The notes: generated from the letters alone by a model not told the origin. A stretch of DNA of 64,000 bases from Aggregicoccus sp. 17bor-14 (GCF_009659535.1 NZ_VJZZ01000003.1:248001-312000), one strand, 5' to 3'; counted from the first letter of the stretch, positions 1 through 9,914 are shown. A program made the numbers and translations.

Positions 1-1293
1 GGAGAGGTAGGCGTCGAAGTCGAAGGTCACCAGGCCGCGCAGGTTCACCCGCTGGGTGTAGGCCATGCGCTTGAGGCCGGGGTCGAGGCGCACCCACAGC
101 CTCTCCGCGCCGCTGCCGCCGCCCGTGCCTCCGCCGCGGTACTGGCCGTAGGAGACGAAGGCGCGCACCCACGCGCGCTCCGCGAGCACGCCCTTGCCGT
201 CCTCCGTCACCTGCGCGGGGATGCCCGCGCGGCTCATCAGCGAGGCGGCGAGCGCGGGGGCCTCCAGGCCCGTGAGCGACTGGGCCTGCGCCGCGGAGAG
301 GCGCACCGCGCCGTACTCGTAGCGCGCCGGCACGCCCGAGGCGCGCAGGAGCGCGATGAGCAGCGAGGCCTGGTCGAAGTCGTTGCCGCGCGCCTCCGCC
401 AGCGTCGCCGCGGCGCCCTTCTTGCTGCCGTAGTACAGCTCCGGCTCCACGCGGGTGTGCACCCAGTTGTAGAGCGCGAGCGGCGTGCCGCCGAGCTTCG
501 CGGCCAGGGCCTTCACCTCCTCCGTCTGCAGCGTCTCGGGCGTCTGGGCGAGGTCCTCGTCCGCCGGGGTGGGCAGCGCGGCCATCACACCCGCGAGCGC
601 ACCGGCCCCGTACGAGGCCACCTGCACGCGCGGCGCGCCGTGGCCCTGCAGCACGTCCTGCACCGGCACCAGCGCGCCGTTCCACTGCTCCACCCAGGTC
701 TGCCCGCCCTGTGCCTCGGCGTAGAGCTCGCGCAGCTGCGGGGTGAGCGCGCCGTGGCGCGGGGCGAGCCGCGGCGTGCGCTGCTGCACCTTGAGCTGCT
801 GGGCGCGCGAGGGCGCAAACGAGCGCTCCGGCGGGCGCGGGGCGCCGCGGCGCAGGGCCTCGCCGAGCCCGGGGGCATTGAGCGCCGCGAGCTTCGCCTG
901 CGTCTGCGCGTCGCTCAGGCGCTGCGCGCGCGCCTCGGCGAGGGCGCGCAGCACGGGCGCGTCGGGGTCGGCGGCGCCCACGCGCTGGGCCTCGGCCTTC
1001 GCGCGGGCGAGCCGCTGCTGCTGCACCTGCGCCTGGGCGTAGGTGCGCGCCTCGTCCAGCGCCGCCTTGCGCCGCGCGGTGGCCTCGCTGCGCTGCTGGG
1101 CGAAGTAGGCCTCGGGGTCCGCGAGCTGCGCGGGCGAGAGGCCCAGCTGCTGCGCCGCCTCGGCCAGGGACTGGCGCTGGGCGCGCTCGGCGGCGAGCGC
1201 CTGCGAGAGGGGCTGGCCGCTGAGGAAGAGGGTGGTGAGGACTGCGAGGGTGGACGTCAGGGCCCGGAAGCTGGCCGTCTTGCGATTGAACAT
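1..1293 (-). CDS. Secreted transglutaminase-like domain protein, 5' part
   Basis: The first 431 residues are in the window; the rest lies beyond the left edge. An ATG at 1293 opens a frame with a Sec-type signal peptide (basic start FNRK, hydrophobic core to about residue 32, ALA-A cleavage region). A Gln/Ala/Arg-rich, probably helical stretch follows (about 40-150). From about residue 250 there is a transglutaminase-like core: LYNWVHTRVEP, then GNDFDQASLL at 303-312 and LLRASGVPARYEYGAV. In active transglutaminases a Cys sits at the helix start; here the stretch around 304-308 has none, so catalysis is doubtful. The same core occurs in large cell-surface proteins. It lies 86 bp downstream of the giant CARDB protein on the same strand, so the two may be cotranscribed. 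The fold assignment is fairly safe; the function is not. Confidence 0.75.
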   Translation of the reverse strand, partial: MFNRKTASFRALTSTLAVLTTLFLSGQPLSQALAAERAQRQSLAEAAQQLGLSPAQLADPEAYFAQQRSEATARRKAALDEARTYAQAQVQQQRLARAKAEAQRVGAADPDAPVLRALAEARAQRLSDAQTQAKLAALNAPGLGEALRRGAPRPPERSFAPSRAQQLKVQQRTPRLAPRHGALTPQLRELYAEAQGGQTWVEQWNGALVPVQDVLQGHGAPRVQVASYGAGALAGVMAALPTPADEDLAQTPETLQTEEVKALAAKLGGTPLALYNWVHTRVEPELYYGSKKGAAATLAEARGNDFDQASLLIALLRASGVPARYEYGAVRLSAAQAQSLTGLEAPALAASLMSRAGIPAQVTEDGKGVLAERAWVRAFVSYGQYRGGGTGGGSGAERLWVRLDPGLKRMAYTQRVNLRGLVTFDFDAYLS

Positions 1294-1317
1294 GGCGCTG
1301 CCTCTGTGTGGGGAGCT

Positions 1318-1353
1318 GGGGCGCCCCCGCCCGCTCGGGAGCGGGGGCGCCCA
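1318..1353 (-). terminator. GC-rich hairpin between two codirectional genes
   Basis: Positions 1318-1330 and 1341-1353 form a perfect 13-bp inverted repeat around a 10-nt loop, starting 27 nt after the stop of the giant protein gene. There is no T-run after it, as is common in very G+C-rich genomes. It could terminate or attenuate transcription before the transglutaminase-like gene, or protect the upstream mRNA end. Confidence 0.5.
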
Positions 1354-1379
1354 CAGGAAGGTGGGAGAAGGGAGGGGAG

Positions 1380-4300
1380 CTACTCGCAGCGCAGCCGCGG
1401 GGCGCCTGCGGGCGCTGCGGGCGTCTGCACCAGGGCCTGGCTGCCGCGCACGGCCACCTCGTTGGCGACCACCGCGCCGAAGATGCGGCCGTTGCTCGCG
1501 AGGTCGAGGTTGGCGGTGGGCGCGTAGACCTGCAGCGCGATGTCGCCTGCGTGGGGCACGGTGACGTAGTCGCCATTGCGCTCGAGGTCTGCCGCGGACA
1601 CCAGCACCAGGCTGCTGCCCTCGGCGGGACGCGCCTGCAGCCGCGAGTCTCCGCTGACGGCGAAGCTGCCCTCCACGTAGAGCTCCACGTGCGCGCCCGG
1701 TGCGGCGCCGAGGGTGGAAGTGCCGTCCACCCACACGTAGGGCAGGAAGTAGCGCCCCGAGGGCAGCAGCAGCGTGCGCTTGCCGCGCACCACGAGGCCG
1801 CCGTCCCACCACAGCCACTTGCTGCTCTCGGGCAGGGTCTGCAGCTTCGCGTTGTCGTTGCTCTCGCGCACGCGCAGCATCGCCGCCTGCACGTCGTAGC
1901 CGCAGCCGCAGGGGCTGGGCGCCGGCGTCACCCGCTCGGAGCCCAGCGCCAGCTTCGCGGTGCGCGCCACGGCGAGCTGGTTGCCGTAGTAGGCGCGCCC
2001 GTCCACCCCGCTCGCGCCCTGCAGCGAGAGGCTGCCGCCCACGACGAAGTCGCCGCCCAGGTGCGCAGTGCTCAGGATGTTGGCCGCACCGTTGGCCCCC
2101 GCGCTCGCCTTCTGCCCCGGCTCCGCCGCGCTCAGGTTGGCCCGGTCCTTGATGGCCAGGTTGTTGAGCGCACACACCGCGTAGTCGAAGCGCGGCAGCG
2201 TGCCGCCCTTGACGGTGAAGCCGATGCGCTGCTCCCGCACGTTGCCCGCGCGGTCCTCGGCGCGCACCCGCAGCTCGTGGGCGCCCGGGGCGCTCACCGT
2301 GTCACCGCTGTTGAAGGGGCTCCCGTCCAGCGTCGCGGAGACGCCCAGCAGCGCCGCGTCCGTGGCGGCGAAGGTGATGGTGAAGCCCTCGGCCACCTGG
2401 CCCTCGCTCACGCCCGTGACGTTCAGCTCGGGCAGGGTGAAGTCCAGCGTGAAGGCGAGCTGCTGGGCCGTGCGGTTGCCCGCCGCATCCAGCGCCTCCA
2501 CCTCGAGGGTGTGGGGGCCCTCGGCGGACACCTGCGCGCCGGGGGCGAGGGGGCTGCCGTCCACGCGCACCGTGGTGGTGCCCGGGTGCGCATCCGTCAC
2601 CTGCACCGTGGGCTGCACGGGCAGGCGGTAGGAGGCACCTGCGCTCACGCCGGCCACCTGCAGGGTGGGCGGGGTGGTGTCGAGCGCGAAGGCGCGCGAG
2701 GCGGTGGCGCTGTTGCCCGCCGCATCCGTCGCCGTCACGGTCCACAGGTGGTCGCCTTCGGCCGACACGCTCGTGCCCGAGGAGAAGTCCCCCGTGCCAT
2801 CCAGCGTGGACTTCAGCGTGACGCTCAGCGCGTCGCTCGCGCTGAAGGTGAGCGTCACCGGGCCGTGCACCACCGCGCCCTGGGCCACGCCTGCGAGCAG
2901 CAGCGCGGGCGCCTGGCGATCCAGCGTGAAGCGCAGCTGCAGCTCGCTGGCGTTGCCCTCCACGTCCACCGCCTCCACCGCGAGCACGTGCGTGCCCTCG
3001 GCGCTCACCGGGGTGCCGTTCGCGTACGGCAGGCCGTCCAGCGTCATCAGGGCGCTGAAGCGGCTCTCGTCCTCCACCTGCACGTCCGGAGTGACGGCGG
3101 CGGCGTTCGTCGCCTGGCCGTCGCTCACGCCCGCCACCCGGATGGTGGGGGGCGTGGTGTCCACGTGCAGCGCGGCGGAGACGAGCACGCGCTCCAGCGT
3201 GCGCCCGTCCAGCTCCACCACCAGCAGCTTCTGTCCCTCGGTGACGGCCGCGGTGGGCACGCTCAGGGTGCTCACCGCCGTGCCACCCGCGGGCACGTCC
3301 ACGCCCTGCGCGGCCGCGCCCTGCTCGGCGAGCGCCGCGGCATCCAGCAGCCGCACCTTCAGCGTGCGGCCCGCCACCGGCAGCGCGCCCGTGTTGCTCA
3401 GCGTCACCTTCACGGGGAGCGTCGGGCCCAGCGGGAAGGGCGAGCGCACGCTCACGGCCGCGCGCACGGTCTCCTCGGCCGCGTACTGCAGCGCGAAGGT
3501 GGCCTCGCGCGAGTCCATCACCCCACCCTGCGCATCGCGCACCTCGGCCTGCACGGTGTACGTGCCGGGCGGGAGGCTCGCGGAGAGGGCGAAGAGCTCG
3601 TTCGTGTCGAAGTGGCCCGCGGGCGGCAGCGGCGGCACAGGGCGCGTGGAGGCGAGCAGCTGCGCGCCTGCGGCATCGCGCACCGTCACCCGCACGGTGG
3701 CGCCGTTGAGCCAGGTGTTGAGGCTCAGGTTGCTGGTGCGCTGGCTGATGAGCACGTCGCGGCCGGGGGCGTACACGCCGCGGTCCGTCACCACCTCGGT
3801 GCTCGCGCCCGCTGCGCCCGTCACCGCCACGCGCGCCTCGGCGCGCGCGAGCAGGCGCCCGCTCTCCGTCGCCTCGGCGACGAGGCGGTAGGTGCCCGGG
3901 GGCAGCCGGCCCGTGTTCCAGGAGAGCGGCTGCCGGGCGCCGCCCTGGGGCTCGAGCAGCAGCTGCGTCGCGGGCAGCAGCGTGCCCAGCACGGTGCCGT
4001 CCTCGGCGAGCGCCCGGGCGCTGAGCCACACCTCCCGCGCGGAAGGCAGCACGTTGGTCAGCTGCACCTCGCCCGCGATCGCCGTCTCCGGGCCCGCGGA
4101 GGCGGGATTCGCCGCCACCGCGAGCGCGAGGCCCGAGGCCTCCACGGCGAGCGGCAGCGCCGCGCGGTTGTTCGTCTCGAGGAACTCCGGCACCTGGTCC
4201 GCCGGGTCCACCTCCAGCAGCACCTGGTTGCTCGCGGAGGGCGCGCTCAGCTCGGCCGAGAGCGCCACCGACTCGCCGTCCAGCAGCGCGGGCAGCACGC

Positions 4301-7300
4301 CCTCCTGCACCACGGCGCCGTCCATCACGAAGCGGTAGGCCGCGGCGGGCGCGCTCGCGCCCTGGTTGCGCACGGTGGCCTGCACGCTCACGCGCTCACC
4401 CTCGCGGGCCGAGCGGGGGCTGAGCGACACGAGCTGGGCGACGAGGTCCGGAAGCTGTGCGTCCGCGACGTCCAGCAGGAAGACGGCCTGGTTGTTCGAG
4501 CGGTCGCCGTCCAGCGCGAGCCCCTCGGGGTCGGCGGCGAGCTGCAGCTGGCGCTGCGAGGGCAGCGCGGTGAGCTGCACCGCCACGCGCGCGGCCTCAC
4601 CGGCAGCGAGCGCCGGCAGCGCCGTGCGGCCCTGGCCCTTCACCTCGAGCGCGCTCGCGGCGCAGGCCTGCTGGCCCACGTTGCGCACGCTCGCGGCGAG
4701 GGACACCGGAGCGCCCGCGGCCGGAGCGGCGGGGCTCGCCTGCAGGCTCGCGGCGTCCAGCGCGAGGTCGCACACCGCGGTGCCCGCGCCCACGAAGAGG
4801 CGGAAGGAGGCGGTGTTGTTCTCGTGGCCGGACTCCTCGATGGCGCCCTCGGCCTCCTCGGGGTTCACCACGGCCCAGATGCGGTGCTCGCCCTCCGGGT
4901 ACGCGTCCCAGAGGAGGCTCGCCGCCGCCTGGCCGGTGCGCGGAGCGAGCGGCCCCGCGGCGCGCGCCTCGCCCAGGCGCTTGCCGCCCTGCGCGGGGTC
5001 ACCGTCGTAGAACACCACGCGCACGTCGGAGGCGCTGAGCCCGCCCACGTTGCGCACGTTCGCCGTCAGCTGCACCTGCGCGCCCACGCGGCCCTGCGCG
5101 GGCAGCGCGGTGAGCGGAGTGGCGGCGAGCGCGAGGTCCGCCAGCAGGCGGCTCGGCTCCTTGTCGAACTGCTGGTTGTAGGTGTTGCCCTCGGGCTTGA
5201 GCCACCAGCGCAGGTCCGGGCTCACGCGCAGGTCGTCGCCCACCTGACCGCGGCGCAGGCTGCGCGTAGGCCAGGTGCTGGGCAGCTTCTTCCAGTGCGG
5301 GCTCGCGTACACGAGCACCTGGTTGCAGCCGTACACCGGGAACTGGTTCGCCTCCCACACCGCGCCGTCACCGTTGAGGCAGTCGCTGCTGCGCGAGACC
5401 ACCACCTCGGCGCGCGCCTCGGCGTCCGCGCCCAGCGCGGCCACCACCGGCACCTGCCGGTCGCTGTAGGCGAGGTCCCCGTCGATGGCGCCGCCGCTCA
5501 CCGGCATGGGGCTGGGGAAGGCGGTGAGGGGGCGGCCGCTGCGGCCGTCCAGCAGGAAGAGGCCGCGGTTGAGCGACTGCGGCAGCAGCTGCGGGCGGCC
5601 GAGCCCCAGCAGGTCCGCCGCCGAGGCCACCGACACGTCCGTGGACTCGAAGGGGACGATGGGCGTGTTCCACAGCGTCTGCAGCTCGGGCGAGAAGGCC
5701 GCGAAGTTCGGCTGCGTCGAGTTGTTGCTCACCGCCGGGTAGCTCAGGCCGTCCTGGCGCAGGGCGGCCGCGAGCATGCCGCGGTCGGAGGCCTCGTAGG
5801 CCACGCCCTGCCACTTGCGGTTGCCGGTGCGCAGGTCGTAGGCCTCGAGCGCGCCGCGGTACACGGGGATGACCAGCTCCGGCTGCCCGTCCAGGTCCAG
5901 GTCCACGATGGCGTGCTCACCCGCGCTGCTCACCGCGTCGCGCTTCCACAGCAGGCTGCCGCGGTGGTCCGTGAGGAACAGCTGCTGCGCGGCGACGAGC
6001 AGCTCCACGTCCCCGTCGCCGTCCACGTCCAGCGCATCCACGCGCACCGGGCTGCCGGTGCACGAGGCCGGCACGGGAGCAGCGTCCACGAGCGCGTGGC
6101 CGTCCTTGCCCGAGAAGCCGCGCAGGCGCTCGCCGTCGTAGTCCACCAGGTCGCTCACGCCGTCGGCGTCCAGGTCCGCGAGGCCGAGCGTGGCCCGGCG
6201 GCGCCAGCAGGCCCCCGCGTTGGAGACGGTGTCCTGGCTCCACTTCACCTGCCCGTCCGCGTCCAGCACGCTCAGGCGCTGGGTGCGCGCGGTGCCCGAG
6301 AGCCGCTCGGAGGCCACCACCACCTCCCCCTGCCCGTCACCGTCCAGGTCCGCGAGCACCACGTCGTCCAGCATGCTCAGGGCCTGGTGGCGCCAGCGCA
6401 GCGTGTGCCCGCCCTGCGCCGTGGGCGCGTACACGACGACGCCGCCCGAGACGCCCGCGGGGTCCAGCGTCACGGGCACGCTCGCGCGGTAGCCCACCAC
6501 CAGGTCCGGCGCCGCGCCCGGGTGCAGGCGCCCCACGCGCACCTCCTGCCCCGTCACGTAGCGCACGCCCGCGTAGGCGGGGCCCAGGTCCAGCTTCAGC
6601 AGCTCGCGCAGGAAGAGGTGGCGGCCGGCGAAGGTGCCGGTGGTGCTGTCGGTCAGCTGGCGCGCGCTGAAGCGGGTCAGCTTCGCGAACACCTCCACCG
6701 GGCCCTCCTTGCGCAGCCAGTCGAAGCTCGCGCTCGCGCTGCCGCTCGCGGGCACGGTGAGCGGGCTCTCGCCCAGCTTGCGCCCCTCGGAGAGGCCGGG
6801 GCGGCCCTGCCACCACTCCACGACGGTGCTGCCGGCGGTCGCCGCCCGGTTGTGCACCGTGGCGCTCAGGTGCACGCGCTCGCCCACGTCCGCGCCGGCG
6901 GGCGCGAAGGCCAGGTCCTCGGGCTGCAGGCTGAGCTGGATGGCCTCGGGCGAGACGGTGAGCTCCGCGCAGTTGTCGTTCTCGTTCTGCTCCTGCAGCG
7001 CGTTCTCCACGTCCACGCAGGCGCGCAGCGAGGGGGCCTGCGCGGGGCGCACCAGGGAGCCGAAGTCCACGCGCGCGCTGTCCCCGCCGGCGAGCTGCAC
7101 CGGCAGCCGCGCCCACACCCGGCCGTCCACCTGGTTCACCAGCTCCACGCTGCTGCTCACCGGCTCGCGCCCGCTGTTGCGCACGGTGGCGGTGAGGGCG
7201 AAGGTCTCCCCGGCCTTGGCGCTGCTGGGGTTCGCGCTGAGCTGATCGAGCGCCACCTCCACGCCCGGCTGCAGGCTCACGCTCACGCTGTGGGTGGCGG

Positions 7301-9128
7301 AGTTGTTGTTGCGGTTGGTGTCGTTGAGGCGGCGCTCGGGGTCCACCTCCACGCGCAGGCTGGTGCTCTTCTCCAGCGCGAGCTGCAGCTCCGCCTGAGC
7401 GCTCCCGCGCGCGGGCACGCTGGGCAGCTCCACCAGGCCCAGGGGCTGGGTGCTCACTCCGCCGGACTCGTACACGCCCACTGCCACGCGGTTCGCGTCG
7501 TTGGCGCCGGGGTTGGTCACCTGCACGCGCAGCGTGAAGGGCTGGCGCGCGCCCACCTCTCCGGGCGCGTGCGTGATGCCCGCGCTCACCACGGCCAGGT
7601 CCACCGGGAGGCTGGTGCCGGGATCGTAGAAGCGGAAGGCCGCGTTGTTCGTCTCGTCGCGCTCGGCGAGCACGTTGGCCGGGTCCACCACCGCGTGGAT
7701 GGCCGTGGCGCCGTTGGCCCCCGCGGCATCCCAGAGCACCGACACGGTGGTGCTCGCGTTGGAGGCGAGCCCCGCCGCCACGGTGGCCGTGCCCAGGCGC
7801 ACCCCGCCCACCGAGCCCTTGTACACGTCCACCGCCACGTCGCGCGCGAGCGTGCTGCCCACGTTGCGCACGGTGACGTCCACCCGCACCTGCGTGCCGC
7901 TCTGCTGCACGAAGGAGAGGGAGGTGTTGGAGACGCTGAGGTCCGAGCCGCGCTGCACTTCCATGCGCGCGGAGGCCGTGTTGTTCAGCTCGTCGAACTC
8001 CACCACGCTGCGCTCCGGGTCCACGAGCGCCTGCACGGTGTACGCGCCCTCGAGCCCATCGGTGGGGAGGCTCGCCGTCACGTGCGTGCGCGCGCCGCCC
8101 GCAAGCTGCGCGAGCGCGGCCTCCGCGAGCACCACCGGCTCACCGCCCGCGACGCTCGTGGCCACGAAGCGCACGCGGCCCGCCGGGGCGGCGAAGCCCG
8201 AGCGGTTCTCCACGTCCAGGCTCGCGAGCACGGGCTGCCCCTGCAGGGGCGCGGTGGGGCTGAGCAGCACCACGCCGCGGCCCGACTCGTCCGGCACCAC
8301 GCGCCAGTCGGGGCTCGCGCTCGCGAGCGCGCGCACCGCGATGGCGGTGAGCCGCACCGAGCCCGCCCAGCTGCCGTCCAGCGCCTGCAGACCCTCGAGG
8401 TTCGCGCGTGCGCGGGCAATGGCCTGTGCGTGGTCGCCGGGCGCGCCCACCAGCGCCACCACGGCCATGGCCGTCGCATCCGGCGTGCCGAAGGCGCCGT
8501 CCGCTCCCTGCGCGGCCTTCATGCAGGTGAGGGCGTGCTGCAGGGCGCCGTTCACCAGCACGTCGTGGGTGAAGTGGCGCAGCGCGAGCACCACCTCCGC
8601 GGTGAGCGGCACCGAGGCGCCGTTGTCCGCGTACGCGTAGCAGCCATCGGGGCGCGCGGAGAGCGCGAGCTGCCACGCGAGCGCGGAGTAGCTCGCGTAC
8701 GTCGCCTGGGGCAGGCCGCGCAGCGCACGCAGCGTGAGCGCGAGGTGCAGCGCGTCCGGCGCGTCGAAGCCGTCCGCGTGGCTCGTGCGCGCGACGACGT
8801 AGGGGGCGAGCCCCGCCACCGCGAGCTGCTGGCGCAGCACCAGCTCCGCGTCCACCTGGGCCGGCAGGTGGGTGAGGTACTGCTCGGCCCACAGCGCGGG
8901 CTCGCCCTGGCCCTGGCCCACGGCGCGCAGCGCCTCGAGCACGTCCGGGGTGGTGAGCGCCGGGTCCTCGCCGAGCGAGGCGCCGTAGCTGCCCGTCTCC
9001 GGGTCGCGGTACTGCTGCAGGAAGGCGAGGCCTCCGTCGATCGGCGCGGCGGCAGCGCCCGTCGCAACGGCCAGCGCCAGGCCGGCGGCTCCCCACAGCT
9101 TCAGTCCCTGCAGCGTCCTCGTCCTCAC
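1380..9128 (-). CDS. Giant secreted CARDB / FG-GAP / Ig-like protein
   Basis: The protein is 2582 aa. GTG at 9128 is chosen because it follows a GAGGGGGG ribosome site and opens directly on a signal peptide (RTRTLQGLK, hydrophobic run, ATGAAAA); the open frame extends 77 codons upstream without signal-peptide character. Approximate order: prenyltransferase/terpenoid-cyclase-like alpha-toroid repeats (30-275); about five CARDB adhesion-type beta domains (280-830); FG-GAP/VCBS-like propeller blades with DLDGDGQGE, DLDADGVSD, DVDGDGDVE and DLDLDGQPE calcium-type loops (845-1290); further CARDB-like domains (1320-1660); more beta domains; four Ig-like repeats each opening near a T-P-P/A-P motif (1990-2305); and a C-terminal domain (2310-2582) resembling the beta-helical end of some pilus-tip proteins (DUF7305-like, low certainty). 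It is probably surface-exposed or released. No enzymatic site was seen. Confidence 0.85.
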   Translation of the reverse strand: MRTRTLQGLKLWGAAGLALAVATGAAAAPIDGGLAFLQQYRDPETGSYGASLGEDPALTTPDVLEALRAVGQGQGEPALWAEQYLTHLPAQVDAELVLRQQLAVAGLAPYVVARTSHADGFDAPDALHLALTLRALRGLPQATYASYSALAWQLALSARPDGCYAYADNGASVPLTAEVVLALRHFTHDVLVNGALQHALTCMKAAQGADGAFGTPDATAMAVVALVGAPGDHAQAIARARANLEGLQALDGSWAGSVRLTAIAVRALASASPDWRVVPDESGRGVVLLSPTAPLQGQPVLASLDVENRSGFAAPAGRVRFVATSVAGGEPVVLAEAALAQLAGGARTHVTASLPTDGLEGAYTVQALVDPERSVVEFDELNNTASARMEVQRGSDLSVSNTSLSFVQQSGTQVRVDVTVRNVGSTLARDVAVDVYKGSVGGVRLGTATVAAGLASNASTTVSVLWDAAGANGATAIHAVVDPANVLAERDETNNAAFRFYDPGTSLPVDLAVVSAGITHAPGEVGARQPFTLRVQVTNPGANDANRVAVGVYESGGVSTQPLGLVELPSVPARGSAQAELQLALEKSTSLRVEVDPERRLNDTNRNNNSATHSVSVSLQPGVEVALDQLSANPSSAKAGETFALTATVRNSGREPVSSSVELVNQVDGRVWARLPVQLAGGDSARVDFGSLVRPAQAPSLRACVDVENALQEQNENDNCAELTVSPEAIQLSLQPEDLAFAPAGADVGERVHLSATVHNRAATAGSTVVEWWQGRPGLSEGRKLGESPLTVPASGSASASFDWLRKEGPVEVFAKLTRFSARQLTDSTTGTFAGRHLFLRELLKLDLGPAYAGVRYVTGQEVRVGRLHPGAAPDLVVGYRASVPVTLDPAGVSGGVVVYAPTAQGGHTLRWRHQALSMLDDVVLADLDGDGQGEVVVASERLSGTARTQRLSVLDADGQVKWSQDTVSNAGACWRRRATLGLADLDADGVSDLVDYDGERLRGFSGKDGHALVDAAPVPASCTGSPVRVDALDVDGDGDVELLVAAQQLFLTDHRGSLLWKRDAVSSAGEHAIVDLDLDGQPELVIPVYRGALEAYDLRTGNRKWQGVAYEASDRGMLAAALRQDGLSYPAVSNNSTQPNFAAFSPELQTLWNTPIVPFESTDVSVASAADLLGLGRPQLLPQSLNRGLFLLDGRSGRPLTAFPSPMPVSGGAIDGDLAYSDRQVPVVAALGADAEARAEVVVSRSSDCLNGDGAVWEANQFPVYGCNQVLVYASPHWKKLPSTWPTRSLRRGQVGDDLRVSPDLRWWLKPEGNTYNQQFDKEPSRLLADLALAATPLTALPAQGRVGAQVQLTANVRNVGGLSASDVRVVFYDGDPAQGGKRLGEARAAGPLAPRTGQAAASLLWDAYPEGEHRIWAVVNPEEAEGAIEESGHENNTASFRLFVGAGTAVCDLALDAASLQASPAAPAAGAPVSLAASVRNVGQQACAASALEVKGQGRTALPALAAGEAARVAVQLTALPSQRQLQLAADPEGLALDGDRSNNQAVFLLDVADAQLPDLVAQLVSLSPRSAREGERVSVQATVRNQGASAPAAAYRFVMDGAVVQEGVLPALLDGESVALSAELSAPSASNQVLLEVDPADQVPEFLETNNRAALPLAVEASGLALAVAANPASAGPETAIAGEVQLTNVLPSAREVWLSARALAEDGTVLGTLLPATQLLLEPQGGARQPLSWNTGRLPPGTYRLVAEATESGRLLARAEARVAVTGAAGASTEVVTDRGVYAPGRDVLISQRTSNLSLNTWLNGATVRVTVRDAAGAQLLASTRPVPPLPPAGHFDTNELFALSASLPPGTYTVQAEVRDAQGGVMDSREATFALQYAAEETVRAAVSVRSPFPLGPTLPVKVTLSNTGALPVAGRTLKVRLLDAAALAEQGAAAQGVDVPAGGTAVSTLSVPTAAVTEGQKLLVVELDGRTLERVLVSAALHVDTTPPTIRVAGVSDGQATNAAAVTPDVQVEDESRFSALMTLDGLPYANGTPVSAEGTHVLAVEAVDVEGNASELQLRFTLDRQAPALLLAGVAQGAVVHGPVTLTFSASDALSVTLKSTLDGTGDFSSGTSVSAEGDHLWTVTATDAAGNSATASRAFALDTTPPTLQVAGVSAGASYRLPVQPTVQVTDAHPGTTTVRVDGSPLAPGAQVSAEGPHTLEVEALDAAGNRTAQQLAFTLDFTLPELNVTGVSEGQVAEGFTITFAATDAALLGVSATLDGSPFNSGDTVSAPGAHELRVRAEDRAGNVREQRIGFTVKGGTLPRFDYAVCALNNLAIKDRANLSAAEPGQKASAGANGAANILSTAHLGGDFVVGGSLSLQGASGVDGRAYYGNQLAVARTAKLALGSERVTPAPSPCGCGYDVQAAMLRVRESNDNAKLQTLPESSKWLWWDGGLVVRGKRTLLLPSGRYFLPYVWVDGTSTLGAAPGAHVELYVEGSFAVSGDSRLQARPAEGSSLVLVSAADLERNGDYVTVPHAGDIALQVYAPTANLDLASNGRIFGAVVANEVAVRGSQALVQTPAAPAGAPRLRCE

Positions 9129-9377
9129 GGGTGCATCCCCCCTCGGCTGGCTCCAAGCGCGCGCACTCCCTTGGCGCGGCGCCCCTCTGGGCCAGCAGGC
9201 GGGCGGCAAGAAACAGTGTGCGGATGTGCGGGGAAAGGGGCCCCGGCAGTCCGGTCCTGGGGTGCGCCGAAGTGGCCGCAGCGCGCGCCCAGGCGCACCG
9301 CCCCCTCGGCGCCGGGGCAGGGAGGCGCGCGAGCGAGGGGGCCTCACGCGGCGCCCCACGGGGGCTCCCTGCCCGCC

Positions 9378-9383
9378 TAGACT
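9378..9383 (+). promoter_or_regulatory. Possible -10 element for a leaderless transcript
   Basis: TAGACT fits TAnnnT and ends 8 nt before the ATG at 9392. No Shine-Dalgarno sequence lies between them. Transcription starting at normal spacing would begin at the start codon. No convincing -35 is visible. The rest of the 9129-9391 gap separates two divergent genes and shows nothing else clear. Confidence 0.35.
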
Positions 9384-9391
9384 GCCCGCCC

Positions 9392-9907
9392 ATGACGACC
9401 GGCTACCTGTGCACCCGCTGCCGCGAGCAACACGCGGAGCTCCCCTTCTCCTACGAGGCCCCCGCTCCCACCGCCTGGAGCACCATCCCCGAGGCGGACC
9501 GCGCCAAGCGCGGCGTGCTGGGCGGCGAGCAGTGCGTCATCGACGGGCAGCACCACTTCGTGAAGGCGCGGCTGCTGCTGCCCGTGGCGGACTCGAAGGT
9601 GCCCTTCGAGTGGGTGGTGTGGGTGGCGCTGGACCCGAACGACTTCAAGCGCATGAGCGACCTGTGGAAGAAGTCGGGCCGCGAGAAGGAGCCCGGCTAC
9701 CCGGCGCTGCTCGCCACGCGCCTGCCCGGCTACGCGCGCGACACCGTGGCGCTGCAGGGCCTGCTGCGCACGCGGCCCGTGGGCGAGCGCCCCGTGCTGG
9801 AGCTCGAGCAGGTGGACCACCCGCTCGTGAACGAGCAGAAGGGCGGCATCACCCGCAAGCGCGTGCAGGAGCTCGCCGAGCTCGTGCGCCACGGGCCGCA
9901 GCAGTAG
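9392..9907 (+). CDS. DUF2199 domain protein
   Basis: This 171-aa soluble protein begins with MTTGYLCTRCREQHAELP, a short CxxC knuckle typical of DUF2199 proteins. It continues with the family's conserved parts: a YEAP-like segment, then EQCVIDGQHHFVKARLLLPV and FEWVVWVALDPNDFKRM. The length matches the family (about 150-180 aa). The biochemical role of DUF2199 is unknown; the CxxC suggests a single bound metal or a structural turn. There is no signal peptide. The gene stands alone, divergent from the giant protein gene and convergent with the quinone oxidoreductase. The start is supported by position; it has no ribosome site (see the TAGACT element). Confidence 0.8.
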   Translation: MTTGYLCTRCREQHAELPFSYEAPAPTAWSTIPEADRAKRGVLGGEQCVIDGQHHFVKARLLLPVADSKVPFEWVVWVALDPNDFKRMSDLWKKSGREKEPGYPALLATRLPGYARDTVALQGLLRTRPVGERPVLELEQVDHPLVNEQKGGITRKRVQELAELVRHGPQQ

Positions 9908-9914
9908 CGGCCGT

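Noticed and set aside
1308-9380. Open reading frame of about 2690 codons on the plus strand, antisense to the giant protein
   Set aside because: It is Arg/His/Ala/Gly-rich without domains or signal peptide, and mirrors the minus-strand gene. At this G+C content the complement of coding sequence stays open for long distances.
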